In this document: in pieces, positions 17,103 to 25,935 of the stretch
How the letters are laid out: each line of letters begins with the position of its first letter
Numbering within the stretch: the first letter of the stretch is position 1
NCBI GenBank assembly: GCA_025458025.1
Contig: JALOTF010000060.1
Location: forward strand, 1-33,943
From: Beijerinckiaceae bacterium
GTDB lineage: Bacteria > Pseudomonadota > Alphaproteobacteria > Rhizobiales > Beijerinckiaceae
Reading direction: 5' to 3'
DNA: 33,943 nucleotides
Made by a program: the position numbers and the translations under genes
The notes under the pieces: model-generated
Told to the model about the DNA's origin: nothing
The model's database searches: none
Seen by the model: only the letters and a program-made list of their open reading frames with translations

Positions 17103-18311
17103 ATGGCTGATAATCCTAATCCTGCGCCGATCAAGAAAGCCCGCGCCGGCCAGCCGCTCATCGTCGGCGCCGGTCCCACGGGGCTGGCTGCCGCGCTGAA
17201 CCTCGCGCAGGCGGGGCATGCGGTACGCATCATCGATCGCAACCCCGCCCCCACATCGGAAAGCCGGGCGATTGTCATCACGCATCGCACGCTCGATATG
17301 CTGCGCGACCTTGGCGTGTCAGACAAATTCGTCTCGATGGGCCATATCGTGCGCGGGCTCATTCTCACGGTGAACGGCCAGAACAAGGCGCAGATCGATT
17401 TCGAATTCATTCCCCACAAGCTGAAGGGCCTGCTGGTTGTTCCGCAGAACTTCACCGAGCGCATCCTGTCCGACGCCCTGCGCGAGATGGGCTACGTCGT
17501 GGAACGGCGCACCGAACTGACGCGCGCGGAAATGGATACGCAGGGCGGCAACCTTCAGCTGAAAACCGGTGACGCCTACGAGGCGACCCATGTCTCGTGG
17601 CTGATCGGCGCGGATGGAGAGCAATCCTTCGTGCGCCAGTTGCTCGACACGGAGATGAAGGGCAGCGCCGAGGAGCATCACTGGAGCGTCGTCGATATCG
17701 ATCTCGGCCCGAAGATCGATTCCAAGAACATGGAAATCTGCCTCGCTGCGAAGATGCCGGCGCTCATCCGCATTCCCCTCGGCAAGGGCAAGCACCGGGT
17801 CATTTCCAACGCGCCCGAGGTGACCGAGATGATTCCCGAGCACTGGCGGCCCGGTGGCATTCACTGGCAGAGCGATGTCGTGGTGCATCACCAGCAGGCC
17901 GAGCGGCGAATTGTGGGCCGGGCGGTGATCATCGGCGATGCCGCCCATCAGATGTCTCCGCTCGCCGGGCGCAACCTCAGCCTTGGCATCGAAGATGCGA
18001 TCTCGCTCACGAACATCATCAATGATGTCTCGCGGATCAGCCCGAGCATGATCACGCCCAAGGTCGAGGAACAGTTGAACCATCTGTTCCGCGCCTGGGA
18101 GCGGGAGCGGCTGGGGCGCAGCCGCTACGCCATGTGGATCTCCAACCGCGTGGACGCGCTCGTGACCGAACGCACGGGTTGGGAGCTTTTCAAGCTGGCC
18201 CAGATGCTACGCTTCATTGGCCTGCTGCCCTCCGTGCAGCGCGTGGCCCTCGCGCTGCTGGCGGATCTCAGCCCGCCGGAAGTGGAAAAGCCAGCTCCGA
18301 AAGCTCAATAG
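17103..18311 (+). CDS. FAD-dependent monooxygenase (PHBH-like fold)
   Basis: A 402-residue flavoprotein of the aromatic-hydroxylase type. It contains the N-terminal Rossmann motif IVGAGPTGLAAAL (G22, G24, G27), the GADG motif at residues 169-172, and the second FAD motif GDAAH (278-282) followed by SPLAGRNLSLGIEDA. Enzymes of this fold hydroxylate aromatic or related substrates with NAD(P)H and oxygen; the substrate here is not evident. It follows the dipeptidase gene at 10 bases. Its stop overlaps the stop of the convergent universal-stress gene by seven bases. Confidence 0.85.
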   Translation: MADNPNPAPIKKARAGQPLIVGAGPTGLAAALNLAQAGHAVRIIDRNPAPTSESRAIVITHRTLDMLRDLGVSDKFVSMGHIVRGLILTVNGQNKAQIDFEFIPHKLKGLLVVPQNFTERILSDALREMGYVVERRTELTRAEMDTQGGNLQLKTGDAYEATHVSWLIGADGEQSFVRQLLDTEMKGSAEEHHWSVVDIDLGPKIDSKNMEICLAAKMPALIRIPLGKGKHRVISNAPEVTEMIPEHWRPGGIHWQSDVVVHHQQAERRIVGRAVIIGDAAHQMSPLAGRNLSLGIEDAISLTNIINDVSRISPSMITPKVEEQLNHLFRAWERERLGRSRYAMWISNRVDALVTERTGWELFKLAQMLRFIGLLPSVQRVALALLADLSPPEVEKPAPKAQ

Positions 18312-19156
18312 GCGACGAGCAGCGGCACGGAGGCATTCTCCGTGAGTTCCACCGTGACGCCGCCGAACAGGAATTCGCGCAGGCGCGAATGGCCGAAACC
18401 GCCCATTACGATGAGATCGGAATTCGTGCGCATGGCATGGCCATCCAGCACCGCGCCCACGCTCGCACCCTTGGCGGAAAGTTCGGTCAGCGTCGTGGTA
18501 ACGCCTTTATGCGCAAGATGCTGGGCGATATCCGCCCCTGGCAGTGCGTTGGAGAGGTCTTTCTCGCCATTCACCACCACGATTTCCGCAAATTCGATCT
18601 CGGGAAAAAGCGCCAGCGCATCCCCCACGGCGCGCGCCGCATGGGCCGAGCCATCCCAGCCAATCACAATTCGCTTCGGCTGCGCCATGACCGGCTTTTT
18701 GGGCGTGGCAACCAGCACGGGACGACCCGAATGGAACAAGGCCTCCTCCAGAATGAGCCCCTTGGTATCGAGCGCGGCGCTGGGCTGGTCGAGCACGATC
18801 AGATCCGTGGCACGCGCGAGCCGCACGGCTTCTTCTGCGACCCGATCCACATGATCAATGATAAGGCGAACGGTTCCGTTCACGCCGGCTTTGCGCAATT
18901 TCTCGCGCGTGGCGTCGGCCTGACTCTCCCCGGCCTTCTTGGCCTGATCGTTGAACGCGGTCACCATGGGCGCGACATAACCCGTGCCGATGGGGGAGAA
19001 TGGCACGCTTGCCTTCGCCGCGATGAGCGTGACGAGCAGATGCGCCTCGCGGCGAGCCGCCAGCGCGATCGATTCCTCAATCGCAACGGACGGAACATCG
19101 TCCATCAGCCGGACGATGCAGGACAGGGATGAGAGGGGCGAGTTCCTGCGGGACAT
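18305..19156 (-). CDS. universal stress protein, two-domain
   Basis: A 283-residue protein with tandem UspA-like halves. The first half contains ATDLIVLDQPSAA. The second begins KRIVIGWDGSAHAARAVGDAL and ends DLIVMGGFGHSRLREFLFGGVT, the G-x2-G-x9-GG(V)T nucleotide-binding pattern. Two-domain Usp proteins are induced by starvation and envelope stress and often bind ATP. The start at 19156 has AAGGAGG just upstream, with short spacing; an in-frame ATG at 19183 is the alternative. It lies downstream of pccB on the same strand with a gap of about 110 bases. Confidence 0.88.
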   Translation of the reverse strand: MSRRNSPLSSLSCIVRLMDDVPSVAIEESIALAARREAHLLVTLIAAKASVPFSPIGTGYVAPMVTAFNDQAKKAGESQADATREKLRKAGVNGTVRLIIDHVDRVAEEAVRLARATDLIVLDQPSAALDTKGLILEEALFHSGRPVLVATPKKPVMAQPKRIVIGWDGSAHAARAVGDALALFPEIEFAEIVVVNGEKDLSNALPGADIAQHLAHKGVTTTLTELSAKGASVGAVLDGHAMRTNSDLIVMGGFGHSRLREFLFGGVTVELTENASVPLLVAY

Positions 19157-19265
19157 GGGACCTCCTTGTTGGGTTGTCGCCATGATCCCACCGGATGCTC
19201 CGAACATCCGTGCGCTGGATCAAGGGCGGCCCGGAGAAAATGATCCGCTGCCCGGCCGCGCTCGC

Positions 19266-20795
19266 TTACAGCGGGATGTTGTCGTGCTTGCGCCAGGGGC
19301 GCTCGACCTTCTTGGTGCGGAGCATGGCGAGCGCACGGGCAATGCGCCGGCGCGTGGAATGCGGCATGATCACCTCGTCGATATAGCCGCGCTCGGCCGC
19401 AACGAAGGGCGACATGAAACGATCCTCGTATTCCTTCGTCTTCTCGGCGATCTCCTCCGGCGTGCCGCCACGGAAAATGATCTCCACCGCGCCCTTGGCA
19501 CCCATCACCGCGATCTGCGCGGAGGGCCAGGCGTAGTTCACATCGCCGCCGATATGCTTCGAGGCCATCACGTCATACGCACCGCCATAGGCTTTCCGCG
19601 TGATGCAGGTGACGAGCGGCACCGTGCATTGCGAATAGGCGAAGAGCAGTTTCGCGCCATGCTTGATAAGCCCGCCATATTCCTGCGCCGTGCCCGGCAG
19701 GAAGCCCGGAACATCGACGAAGGTGACGATGGGAATTTCAAAGCTGTCGCAGAAGCGCACGAAGCGCGCGGCTTTCCGGGAGGCATCGGAATCGAGCACG
19801 CCCGCGAGCACCATCGGCTGGTTCGCCACGAAGCCCACCGTGCGCCCCTCGATACGACCGAAACCGGTGACGATATTTCCTGCGTGTTTCGCGCCGATTT
19901 CGAAGAAATCACCCTCATCCACGACCTTCAGGATCAATTCCTTGATGTCATAGGGCTTGTTGGCGTTATCCGGCACAAGCGTGTCGAGGCTCGAATCCAC
20001 CCGCGCGGGGTCATCGAAACTCGGCCATTCCGGGCTGCCCGCCTGGTTGTTCGCTGGCAGGAAATCGATGAGGCGACGCACCTGCAGCAGCGCTTCCACG
20101 TCGTTATCGAAGGCGCCATCGGCAATGGAGGATTTCGTAGTGTGGATGGAGGCGCCGCCGAGTTCCTCGTGGGAGACGATCTCGTTCGTCACCGTTTTCA
20201 CCACATCCGGGCCGGTGACATACATGTAGGAAGTCTCACGGACCATGAAGATGAAATCGGTCATGGCCGGCGAATAGACGTCGCCACCCGCGCACGGCCC
20301 CATGATCAGCGAGATCTGCGGGATGACGCCCGAGGCCTCCACATTGCGGCGGAACACCTCCGCATAGCCCGCGAGGCTAGCAACCCCCTCCTGAATGCGC
20401 GCGCCACCGGAATCATAAAGCCCGATGATCGGCGCGCGCATCTTCAGCGCCATGTCCTGGATCTTGTGGATCTTCTGCGCATGCGTCTCCGAAAGCGAGC
20501 CGCCGAGCACGGTGAAGTCCTTCGCGAACACGAAGACCGTGCGGCCATTCACCGTGCCCCAGCCGGTGACCACGCCATCGCCCGGCGATTTCGGGCTCTT
20601 GTCCATGCCGAAATCTACGCAGCGATGCTCGACGAACATGTCGAACTCTTCGAAGGATTTCTCATCGAGCAGGAGATCAATGCGCTCGCGCGCCGTCAGC
20701 TTGCCCTTCTGGTGCTGCGCCATGATGCGCTTTTCACCACCGCCGAGGCGGGCCTCGCTGCGCCGCTGCTCAAGCTTGTCGAGAATATGCTTCAT
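19266..20795 (-). CDS. pccB: propionyl-CoA carboxylase beta subunit
   Basis: A 509-residue carboxyltransferase subunit that moves the carboxyl group from biotin on PccA to propionyl-CoA. The two crotonase-like halves are complete: [17 protein letters not shown] and [16 protein letters not shown] in the first, [16 protein letters not shown] and [18 protein letters not shown] in the second. The C-terminus [11 protein letters not shown] to HDNIPL matches the full family length. GGGAGGG precedes the start. It follows, on the same strand, the ATP12 gene and a small secreted-protein gene, and the partner gene pccA lies about 4 kb downstream. Unlike the other two carboxylase genes here it has no lesion. 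Confidence 0.96.
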   Translation of the reverse strand: MKHILDKLEQRRSEARLGGGEKRIMAQHQKGKLTARERIDLLLDEKSFEEFDMFVEHRCVDFGMDKSPKSPGDGVVTGWGTVNGRTVFVFAKDFTVLGGSLSETHAQKIHKIQDMALKMRAPIIGLYDSGGARIQEGVASLAGYAEVFRRNVEASGVIPQISLIMGPCAGGDVYSPAMTDFIFMVRETSYMYVTGPDVVKTVTNEIVSHEELGGASIHTTKSSIADGAFDNDVEALLQVRRLIDFLPANNQAGSPEWPSFDDPARVDSSLDTLVPDNANKPYDIKELILKVVDEGDFFEIGAKHAGNIVTGFGRIEGRTVGFVANQPMVLAGVLDSDASRKAARFVRFCDSFEIPIVTFVDVPGFLPGTAQEYGGLIKHGAKLLFAYSQCTVPLVTCITRKAYGGAYDVMASKHIGGDVNYAWPSAQIAVMGAKGAVEIIFRGGTPEEIAEKTKEYEDRFMSPFVAAERGYIDEVIMPHSTRRRIARALAMLRTKKVERPWRKHDNIPL

Positions 20796-20883
20796 GCGCT
20801 GGCCCTCCCCGGCCGGATCGGCACAAGCGATAATCGGAAGAGATCGCAGCCGTCAAACGGGCGATAAGTCGTAAGCCACCAGC

Positions 20884-21411
20884 TCAATCCGGTGGAAGGC
20901 AGGTCTTGAGGAAGGCGACATCCTCGGCGAGATGCTCCGGCGCATGCGCCCCGCGCAACGATTCAGGCGTCAGCGCCTCGAATGCCGCAATGCCGCGCGC
21001 GACGAGCTGGCGCTTCTCCTCGCGCTCGCCCAACGGGTTCAGGGCGGTAAAGTAAGCGCAGGTCGCGATATGCAGCGGCAATTTGTTGCGCTCGGCTAAT
21101 GTGCAGATCTGCCGGACGCTCGCCACCGTGTAGCGCTCGGCGTTCGAGCGCAGCAGCCACGGAAGGCCGGTCATCGGCACGGTCGCGGGCACATCGCCCT
21201 TCACGGCACGATTGCGGGCCAGCTCCAAAGCTTTTCCAATATCACCGGTCTCGCCGACCATCGCATTGGCCGCCGCAATGTAGACCACCACGAGCCGTTC
21301 GAAACGCCGACCGAGATCATTGCAATCGGCGGCGCGCACTTCCGGCGTTTGCGCGCGCGTCGGAGCGGCGAGAATGGCGAGGAGAAGAAAAACCCGCCCC
21401 GCACCCCGCAT
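20884..21411 (-). CDS. secreted four-cysteine protein of unknown function
   Basis: A 175-residue protein with a signal peptide (FLLLAILAAPTRAQ, cleavage near residue 21). The mature part is mostly helical and has four cysteines, in AADCNDL, RQICTLAE, IATCAYF and FLKTCLPPD, so two disulfides in the periplasm are plausible. I do not recognise a family. The start at 21411 lies one base after the stop of the ATP12-like gene, so it is translationally linked to that gene. It ends 88 bases before pccB starts. A role in F1 assembly is not implied by the sequence. Confidence 0.7.
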   Translation of the reverse strand: MRGAGRVFLLLAILAAPTRAQTPEVRAADCNDLGRRFERLVVVYIAAANAMVGETGDIGKALELARNRAVKGDVPATVPMTGLPWLLRSNAERYTVASVRQICTLAERNKLPLHIATCAYFTALNPLGEREEKRQLVARGIAAFEALTPESLRGAHAPEHLAEDVAFLKTCLPPD

Positions 21412-21412
21412 G

Positions 21413-22210
21413 CTAGCCCCCGATTGCCCGGAGAAGCGCCGTCGCGGCCCGGAAATCCGCGAGGCGAAGGGCGCGCCGCTGTGCCGCTTCCTCGTCGATG
21501 CCCCAGACCGAAGCCTCGTAATCAGCATCGCATTCGCCCGCATCGAAACCGGAATCGGCATCCAGCGCGCCGTCCGCCACGGCAATCGCGACCAGCGCCG
21601 AACCGGAAACCGTGGTGAGCACGTGGAGCGCAGAGAGTGCGATCGGGTCGCTGATAGCCTCCAGTCGCGGCGCGAGGCGCTTAAGCGATTCCCCGGGCTG
21701 GGTGACGAACGTAATGCCCTCGGAAAGCAGGAAACCCGCGCCATAGCGCGCGCGGATATGCGCCAGTACCGGGTCCCAATGCTGCGCCTGCCGCTCCACG
21801 AGACGCGCCGGATCAGCAGCGCGATAGCAGACGAGATCGGAAGCGGCATATTTCAGGATATCCGCCCGCACCTCGGCCATGGCATTTTCGACATGATCCA
21901 GCGCGGCATGCACGATGCGCGTGGCAGGCATGGTCGCGGGGTTGATCTCACCGGTCTGCGCCGCCCATTCCGCCGCGAGCTGCTCGGCCACGGCCATGTT
22001 CGGGCCGGAGAGAACCGCCTTGCTCTTGGTGCGCGCGGGCCGGCCATCGAGCAGCACGGCATATCGGCCGCCCGCCTCTCCGATGCTCACAGCCTCATAG
22101 AAGCGCTTCGGCAAAGCCGGCCGCATGCCGAACCGCGCCGCGCGCACAGGGTCATCCTGCGCGGGGTCACGCCCGTCATCAAACCAGTCGCGGGTGAATT
22201 CGTTGCTCAT
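21413..22210 (-). CDS. ATP12 family F1-ATPase assembly chaperone
   Basis: A 265-residue cytosolic protein of the ATP12 chaperone family, which in mitochondria binds the F1 alpha subunit during ATP synthase assembly and is widespread in Alphaproteobacteria. Seen are RPALPKRFYEAVSI, the LDGRPARTKSKAVL motif, AAEWAAQTGEINPATMPATR, and the LVCYRAADPARLVERQAQHWDPVL block, all characteristic. The start at 22210 is the family start. It follows the HAD phosphatase gene on the same strand with a 48-base gap, a common alphaproteobacterial arrangement. Confidence 0.92.
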   Translation of the reverse strand: MSNEFTRDWFDDGRDPAQDDPVRAARFGMRPALPKRFYEAVSIGEAGGRYAVLLDGRPARTKSKAVLSGPNMAVAEQLAAEWAAQTGEINPATMPATRIVHAALDHVENAMAEVRADILKYAASDLVCYRAADPARLVERQAQHWDPVLAHIRARYGAGFLLSEGITFVTQPGESLKRLAPRLEAISDPIALSALHVLTTVSGSALVAIAVADGALDADSGFDAGECDADYEASVWGIDEEAAQRRALRLADFRAATALLRAIGG

Positions 22211-22258
22211 GCTGTCCGGGATAGCCAAAGCGCGCGCGCCTGTCACCCATCTGCGAAA

Positions 22259-22921
22259 TCAGCCGAAACGGGTGATGGCCGAGTGCAGGGCCTCGAAATC
22301 CTCGACGATCTCATCGGCCCCCGAGGCGCGCAGGAGATCGACACTCTGGAAGCCCCAACTCACGCCAATGGCATGGGCCCCGGCGGCCTTGGCCATCTTC
22401 ATGTCGAATGAGCTGTCGCCGATCATCACCGTGCGCGACGGCGTGATTCCCGTGTCGCGGCAGGCATTCTCGATCATGCCGGGATGCGGCTTGGAGGGCG
22501 CGTCATCCGAGGTCTGGATGGTCGAGAACATGTTGGACCAGCCGTAATTCTCGAGCACCGCCCGCACCCCGCGCTGGGATTTGCCCGTGGCGATGCCGAG
22601 GCAATGCGGCTCGCTCGTCGCAAGGCCCGCGAGAAGCGGCTTCACGCCGGGAAAAAGCTGCTCCAGTTCGCCGCCTTGGGTGCGCAGCCCATGGAAGGAT
22701 TGGCGATAGGCCTCGGCCAGCTCTTCCACCGGCCCGTGCTCGCCCACGAGTTCCACGAAGGCCTCGCGCAGGGAAAGCCCGACGATGGAAAGCCCCCGCT
22801 CGCGCGAGGGCACCGGCAGGCCAATGGCCGTGAAGGCCAGGCGCTGGGATTCGAGGATCATCTCGGCGGAATCGAGAAGCGTTCCGTCGAGGTCGAAGAG
22901 GAGAAGCGTGCGGCTAGCCAT
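22259..22921 (-). CDS. HAD-superfamily hydrolase, phosphoglycolate-phosphatase-like
   Basis: A 220-residue HAD phosphatase. Motif I is D10-L-D12-G-T with nucleophile Asp10; motif II Thr lies in GIATGKS; motif III Lys in SKPHPG; motif IV in MIGDSSFDMKMAKAAG. A helical cap lies between residues 15 and 85, as in subfamily IA. Substrates may be phosphoglycolate or other small phosphate esters; the exact one is not evident. It usually sits between the RluC-type synthase and ATP12 genes. Here two extra genes separate it from the synthase gene. Confidence 0.88.
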   Translation of the reverse strand: MASRTLLLFDLDGTLLDSAEMILESQRLAFTAIGLPVPSRERGLSIVGLSLREAFVELVGEHGPVEELAEAYRQSFHGLRTQGGELEQLFPGVKPLLAGLATSEPHCLGIATGKSQRGVRAVLENYGWSNMFSTIQTSDDAPSKPHPGMIENACRDTGITPSRTVMIGDSSFDMKMAKAAGAHAIGVSWGFQSVDLLRASGADEIVEDFEALHSAITRFG

Positions 22922-22959
22922 GCGGGCCGCTTACACGCTTCCCTGCACCGTTTCCAGCC

Positions 22960-23499
22960 TCAGCCGCGGCGCGGGCCCACGCATTCGCGCATAGCCTTGC
23001 GGAACTCGCGGCTGCCGCGCTCGAGTTTCTTCTCTTCCGCCTGCTTGCGGCATTCGAGCATCTTCGCGAATTGCGGGTCCTTCTTCGAGAGACAGCCCTC
23101 CACCGCGTCGCGCCGCTCCTTCTCGGTCAGGCGCTGTTCGGCGAATTCCTTGCGGCATTCCTGCATCTGCGCGCGGCGCTCGGTGCGGCGGGTCTCGCGA
23201 TCGGCGCGCCGATCCTCACGACGGTTGAGGCCGGCACTCTCGCGCTTCTTCTCCACGCATTGGCGCATGGCCTCACGACGCTCCGGCCCGCGCAAGTCGC
23301 GGCTCACTTCCGCCCGGCAGGCATCCATCACCTCTCGATGGGTCATCCGGGGTGCGGCTTGCGCGGCCGGCGCAGTGACCGTCGGTGGCGAGGCCGGAGC
23401 AGGAGCAGGAGGGGTGGTCTGCGCCAGGGCAAGGCCGACCATGAGAATGGTGAAGCTGGCACCAAGCGCAGCCTTGCGCAGCACTTTGTCGATGATCAT
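22960..23499 (-). CDS. secreted protein with three PsiF-like cysteine-pair repeats
   Basis: A 179-residue protein with a signal peptide (GASFTILMVGLALAQ, cleavage near residue 27) and an Ala/Pro-rich linker (28-50). It then has three repeats of the form C-R-x-E/Q ... E-R-R-x-A-M-x-x-C: C61-C81, C115-C136 and C150-C173. Spacing and the L-x-G-x-E-R-x-A-M-x-x-C pattern in the first repeat resemble the PsiF repeat of the phosphate-starvation protein PsiF. Repeats one and two are joined by a very Arg/Glu-rich helix (86-112). Each pair could form a disulfide in the periplasm. AAGGGGG precedes the start at 23499. It is divergent from the desulfhydrase-like gene; its function is unknown. Confidence 0.75.
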   Translation of the reverse strand: MIIDKVLRKAALGASFTILMVGLALAQTTPPAPAPASPPTVTAPAAQAAPRMTHREVMDACRAEVSRDLRGPERREAMRQCVEKKRESAGLNRREDRRADRETRRTERRAQMQECRKEFAEQRLTEKERRDAVEGCLSKKDPQFAKMLECRKQAEEKKLERGSREFRKAMRECVGPRRG

Positions 23500-23685
23500 G
23501 GATTTCCCCCTTTTTGGTGTTTCGTGGTGGCGATCGGAACAACTGACGCTCACTCTGCTGCCTCAGGCTTCTCCGGAACATGACGCAGATCTAAACAATT
23601 GGACAGGAAAGCTCTGGCCGGCGGCCACTGACTGCGATATGCTCTTGCGGCTTATTCGACATGAAATCACCAAGATTGATATCCA

Positions 23686-24804
23686 ATGCAGAAAATTCAC
23701 CCATGGACCGCTGAACAATCAGAACATTCCATTGGCGCGGAGGATCAAGCCTTCGCATCCGAGGCGGTGCGGCGCATCGAGGCAGATTACGCCCGCTCGG
23801 CGGATACGCATCTGATCAAGCTGGAACTGCCCTGCCTCGCGGCGGCGGGAATCGACCTCTACCTCAAGGATGAATCGACCCACCCCTCGGGCAGCCTGAA
23901 GCATCGGCTCGCGCGTTCGCTGTTCCTTTATGGCCTGTGCAATGGCTGGGTGAAGCGCGGAAAGCCGGTGGTGGAAGCCTCCTCCGGCTCGACCGCGATT
24001 TCCGAAGCCTATTTCGCGCGGCTCATCGGCCTGCCCTTCATCGCAGTCGCGCCCAAGACCACCGCGCGCGCAAAGATCGAGGCGATCGAATTCCTCGGCG
24101 GGCGGGTGCATCTCACCGAGGCCACGGCGATCTATGCCGATGCGCGGCGCATCGCGGCGGAGACCGGCGGGCATTACATGGACCAGTTCACTTTCGCCGA
24201 ACGCGCGACGGACTGGCGCGGCAACAACAACATCGCCGAGAGCCTCTTCAGCCAGATGCGCCTTGAGCGGCACCTCGCCCCGCGCTGGGTGGTGGTCAGT
24301 GCGGGCACGGGCGGCACCTCCTCCACCATCGGACGCTATATCCGCTATCGGCCAGCGGAACTCGGCGCTACACGGCTCTGCGTGGTCGACCCGGAAAACT
24401 CGGTGTTCTACGATTATTTCCGCACCGGTGATGCCAGCCTGCGCCTCGCTTGCGGCTCCCGCATCGAGGGCATCGGCCGCCCGCAGGTAGAGGCCTCTTT
24501 CATCCCCAGCGTCATCGACCGAATGATCCGCGTGCCCGATGCCGCGAGCCTCGCGACCATGCACTGGCTCGAAAGCGTGCTCGCGCGTAAATGCGGCGCT
24601 TCCACCGGCACGAACCTCTATGGCGCGCTGATGCTCGCGGACGAGATGATCCAGCGCGGCGAGAAAGGTTCGATCGTCACACTCATCTGCGATGGCGGCG
24701 AACGCTACCTCTCGACCTACTACAACCCGGATTGGTTGGCCGAAAAAGGCTTCGACCTCGCGCCGCATATGGAAGCGTTGCGCGCTTTCGTGGGGCGATG
24801 CTGA
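23686..24804 (+). CDS. PLP-dependent cysteine synthase/desulfhydrase family protein (Cds1-like)
   Basis: A 372-residue fold-type II PLP enzyme. The Schiff-base lysine is K72 in HPSGSLKHRLA, the substrate loop is EASSGSTAIS, and the phosphate-binding loop is SAGTGGTSSTIG. The pattern fits the group that includes the mycobacterial L-cysteine desulfhydrase Cds1 more than CysK or CysM, since it has a long N-terminal extension (SEHSIGAEDQAFASEAVRRIEADY) and a C-terminal RYLSTYYNPDWL block. It may release H2S and pyruvate from cysteine, but a synthase reaction cannot be excluded. No strong ribosome site precedes the ATG at 23686. It interrupts the usual RluC-HAD gene order. Confidence 0.85.
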   Translation: MQKIHPWTAEQSEHSIGAEDQAFASEAVRRIEADYARSADTHLIKLELPCLAAAGIDLYLKDESTHPSGSLKHRLARSLFLYGLCNGWVKRGKPVVEASSGSTAISEAYFARLIGLPFIAVAPKTTARAKIEAIEFLGGRVHLTEATAIYADARRIAAETGGHYMDQFTFAERATDWRGNNNIAESLFSQMRLERHLAPRWVVVSAGTGGTSSTIGRYIRYRPAELGATRLCVVDPENSVFYDYFRTGDASLRLACGSRIEGIGRPQVEASFIPSVIDRMIRVPDAASLATMHWLESVLARKCGASTGTNLYGALMLADEMIQRGEKGSIVTLICDGGERYLSTYYNPDWLAEKGFDLAPHMEALRAFVGRC

Positions 24805-24853
24805 GGGGAAGACGCGGATGGCCCCGGAACACGTCCGGCCATGACGTTTGCGC

Positions 24854-25933
24854 TCACTTCTCCGGCGCATCCTCGATGGGGTCATAGCTGGAGGTATCGA
24901 AGCCGAGGAGGTTCCAGCTCTGCTGCATATGCGGCGGCAGGGGCGCGGAAACGTCGACCATCTTGTTCTCGCGTGGATGCGGAATGATGATTCGCCGCGC
25001 GAGCAGATGCAGCTTCTGCTGGATTCCGCCGGGCAGTTCCCAGTTCTCGCGGTTGAAATATTTGGGGTCACCGATGATCGGGTGGCCGATTTCCGCCGTG
25101 TGTACGCGCAGCTGGTGCATGCGGCCAGTAACAGGCTTCAGCGAAAGCCAGGAGAGCTTCTGCCCAGCCGTTTCCACGGTGGCGTAATAGGTCAGCGCGT
25201 GGTCCGCGCCTTCGTCACCATGGCGCGCGACCTTCATCTTCTGGTCGCCGTATTCGTCCTCGCCCTTGGCGAGCCAGGTCGAAACGCGCCCCTGCTTCAC
25301 GCGCGGCACGCCCGAACAAAGCGCCCAGTAGATCTTGCGCGCCGAGCGCGAGCGGAACGTGGCGGCGAGCGTGGAGGCTGCAAGCCGCGTCTTAGCGACA
25401 ATAAGGCAGCCGGCGGTATCCTTGTCGAGGCGATGCACGAGGCGCGGCTTCTGGCCATCCTTGTCGCGCATCACCTCCAGCAGGCCATCGACATGCCGCG
25501 TGGTGCCCGAACCGCCCTGCACGGCGAGGCCATGCGGCTTGTTCAGCACCATCATGTCGCGATCCTCATAAAGGATGATGGATTTCAGGAATTCGAGATC
25601 ATCCGCCATTTTCCGGCTGGAAACGGGGCGCGCGGTTGCCTCACCCTTTGGCGCAGCAATGCGGGCATCGCCACCCTTGAAGCCCGCCTCGCGAATGCCC
25701 TCGCGTGGGACTTCCATGGGTTCGGACTTCTGCATCGGCGGAATGCGGATCACCTGCCCCGGCTCGATGCGCGTCTCGGCCTTGCAACGCGCGCCATCGA
25801 CCCGCACCTGCCCGGTGCGCAGCAGCTTCTGCAGGTGGCCGAAGGCGAGATCGGGGAAATGCGCCTTGAACCAACGATCGAGCCGCATTCCGGCTTCGTC
25901 TTCTTTCACGTGACGGGTGGTGACACCGGCCAT
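24854..25933 (-). CDS. rluC: RluC-type 23S rRNA pseudouridine synthase
   Basis: A 359-residue enzyme converting uridines to pseudouridine in 23S rRNA. The N-terminal S4-like RNA-binding domain is at residues 15-65 (RLDRWFKAHFPDL to RIEPGQVIRIP). The catalytic domain has the RLVHRLDKDTAG motif with Asp170, and the later LKPVTGRMHQLRVH and GHPIIGDPKY motifs. GAGG lies at good spacing before the start. Its gene begins two bases after the stop of crcB, so they are co-transcribed. RluC versus RluD specificity cannot be settled here, though the gene order favours RluC. Confidence 0.9.
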   Translation of the reverse strand: MAGVTTRHVKEDEAGMRLDRWFKAHFPDLAFGHLQKLLRTGQVRVDGARCKAETRIEPGQVIRIPPMQKSEPMEVPREGIREAGFKGGDARIAAPKGEATARPVSSRKMADDLEFLKSIILYEDRDMMVLNKPHGLAVQGGSGTTRHVDGLLEVMRDKDGQKPRLVHRLDKDTAGCLIVAKTRLAASTLAATFRSRSARKIYWALCSGVPRVKQGRVSTWLAKGEDEYGDQKMKVARHGDEGADHALTYYATVETAGQKLSWLSLKPVTGRMHQLRVHTAEIGHPIIGDPKYFNRENWELPGGIQQKLHLLARRIIIPHPRENKMVDVSAPLPPHMQQSWNLLGFDTSSYDPIEDAPEK

Positions 25934-25935
25934 AA

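Noticed and set aside
18984-20867. A 627-residue open frame on the plus strand opposite pccB
   Set aside because: It is antisense to a complete PccB, shows no family resemblance and has the composition expected from the reverse frame of a high-GC gene.
24818-24842. Imperfect inverted repeat ATGGC ... GCCAT between the convergent desulfhydrase-like and rluC genes
   Set aside because: The stem is bulged and lacks a T-tract; too weak to call a terminator.
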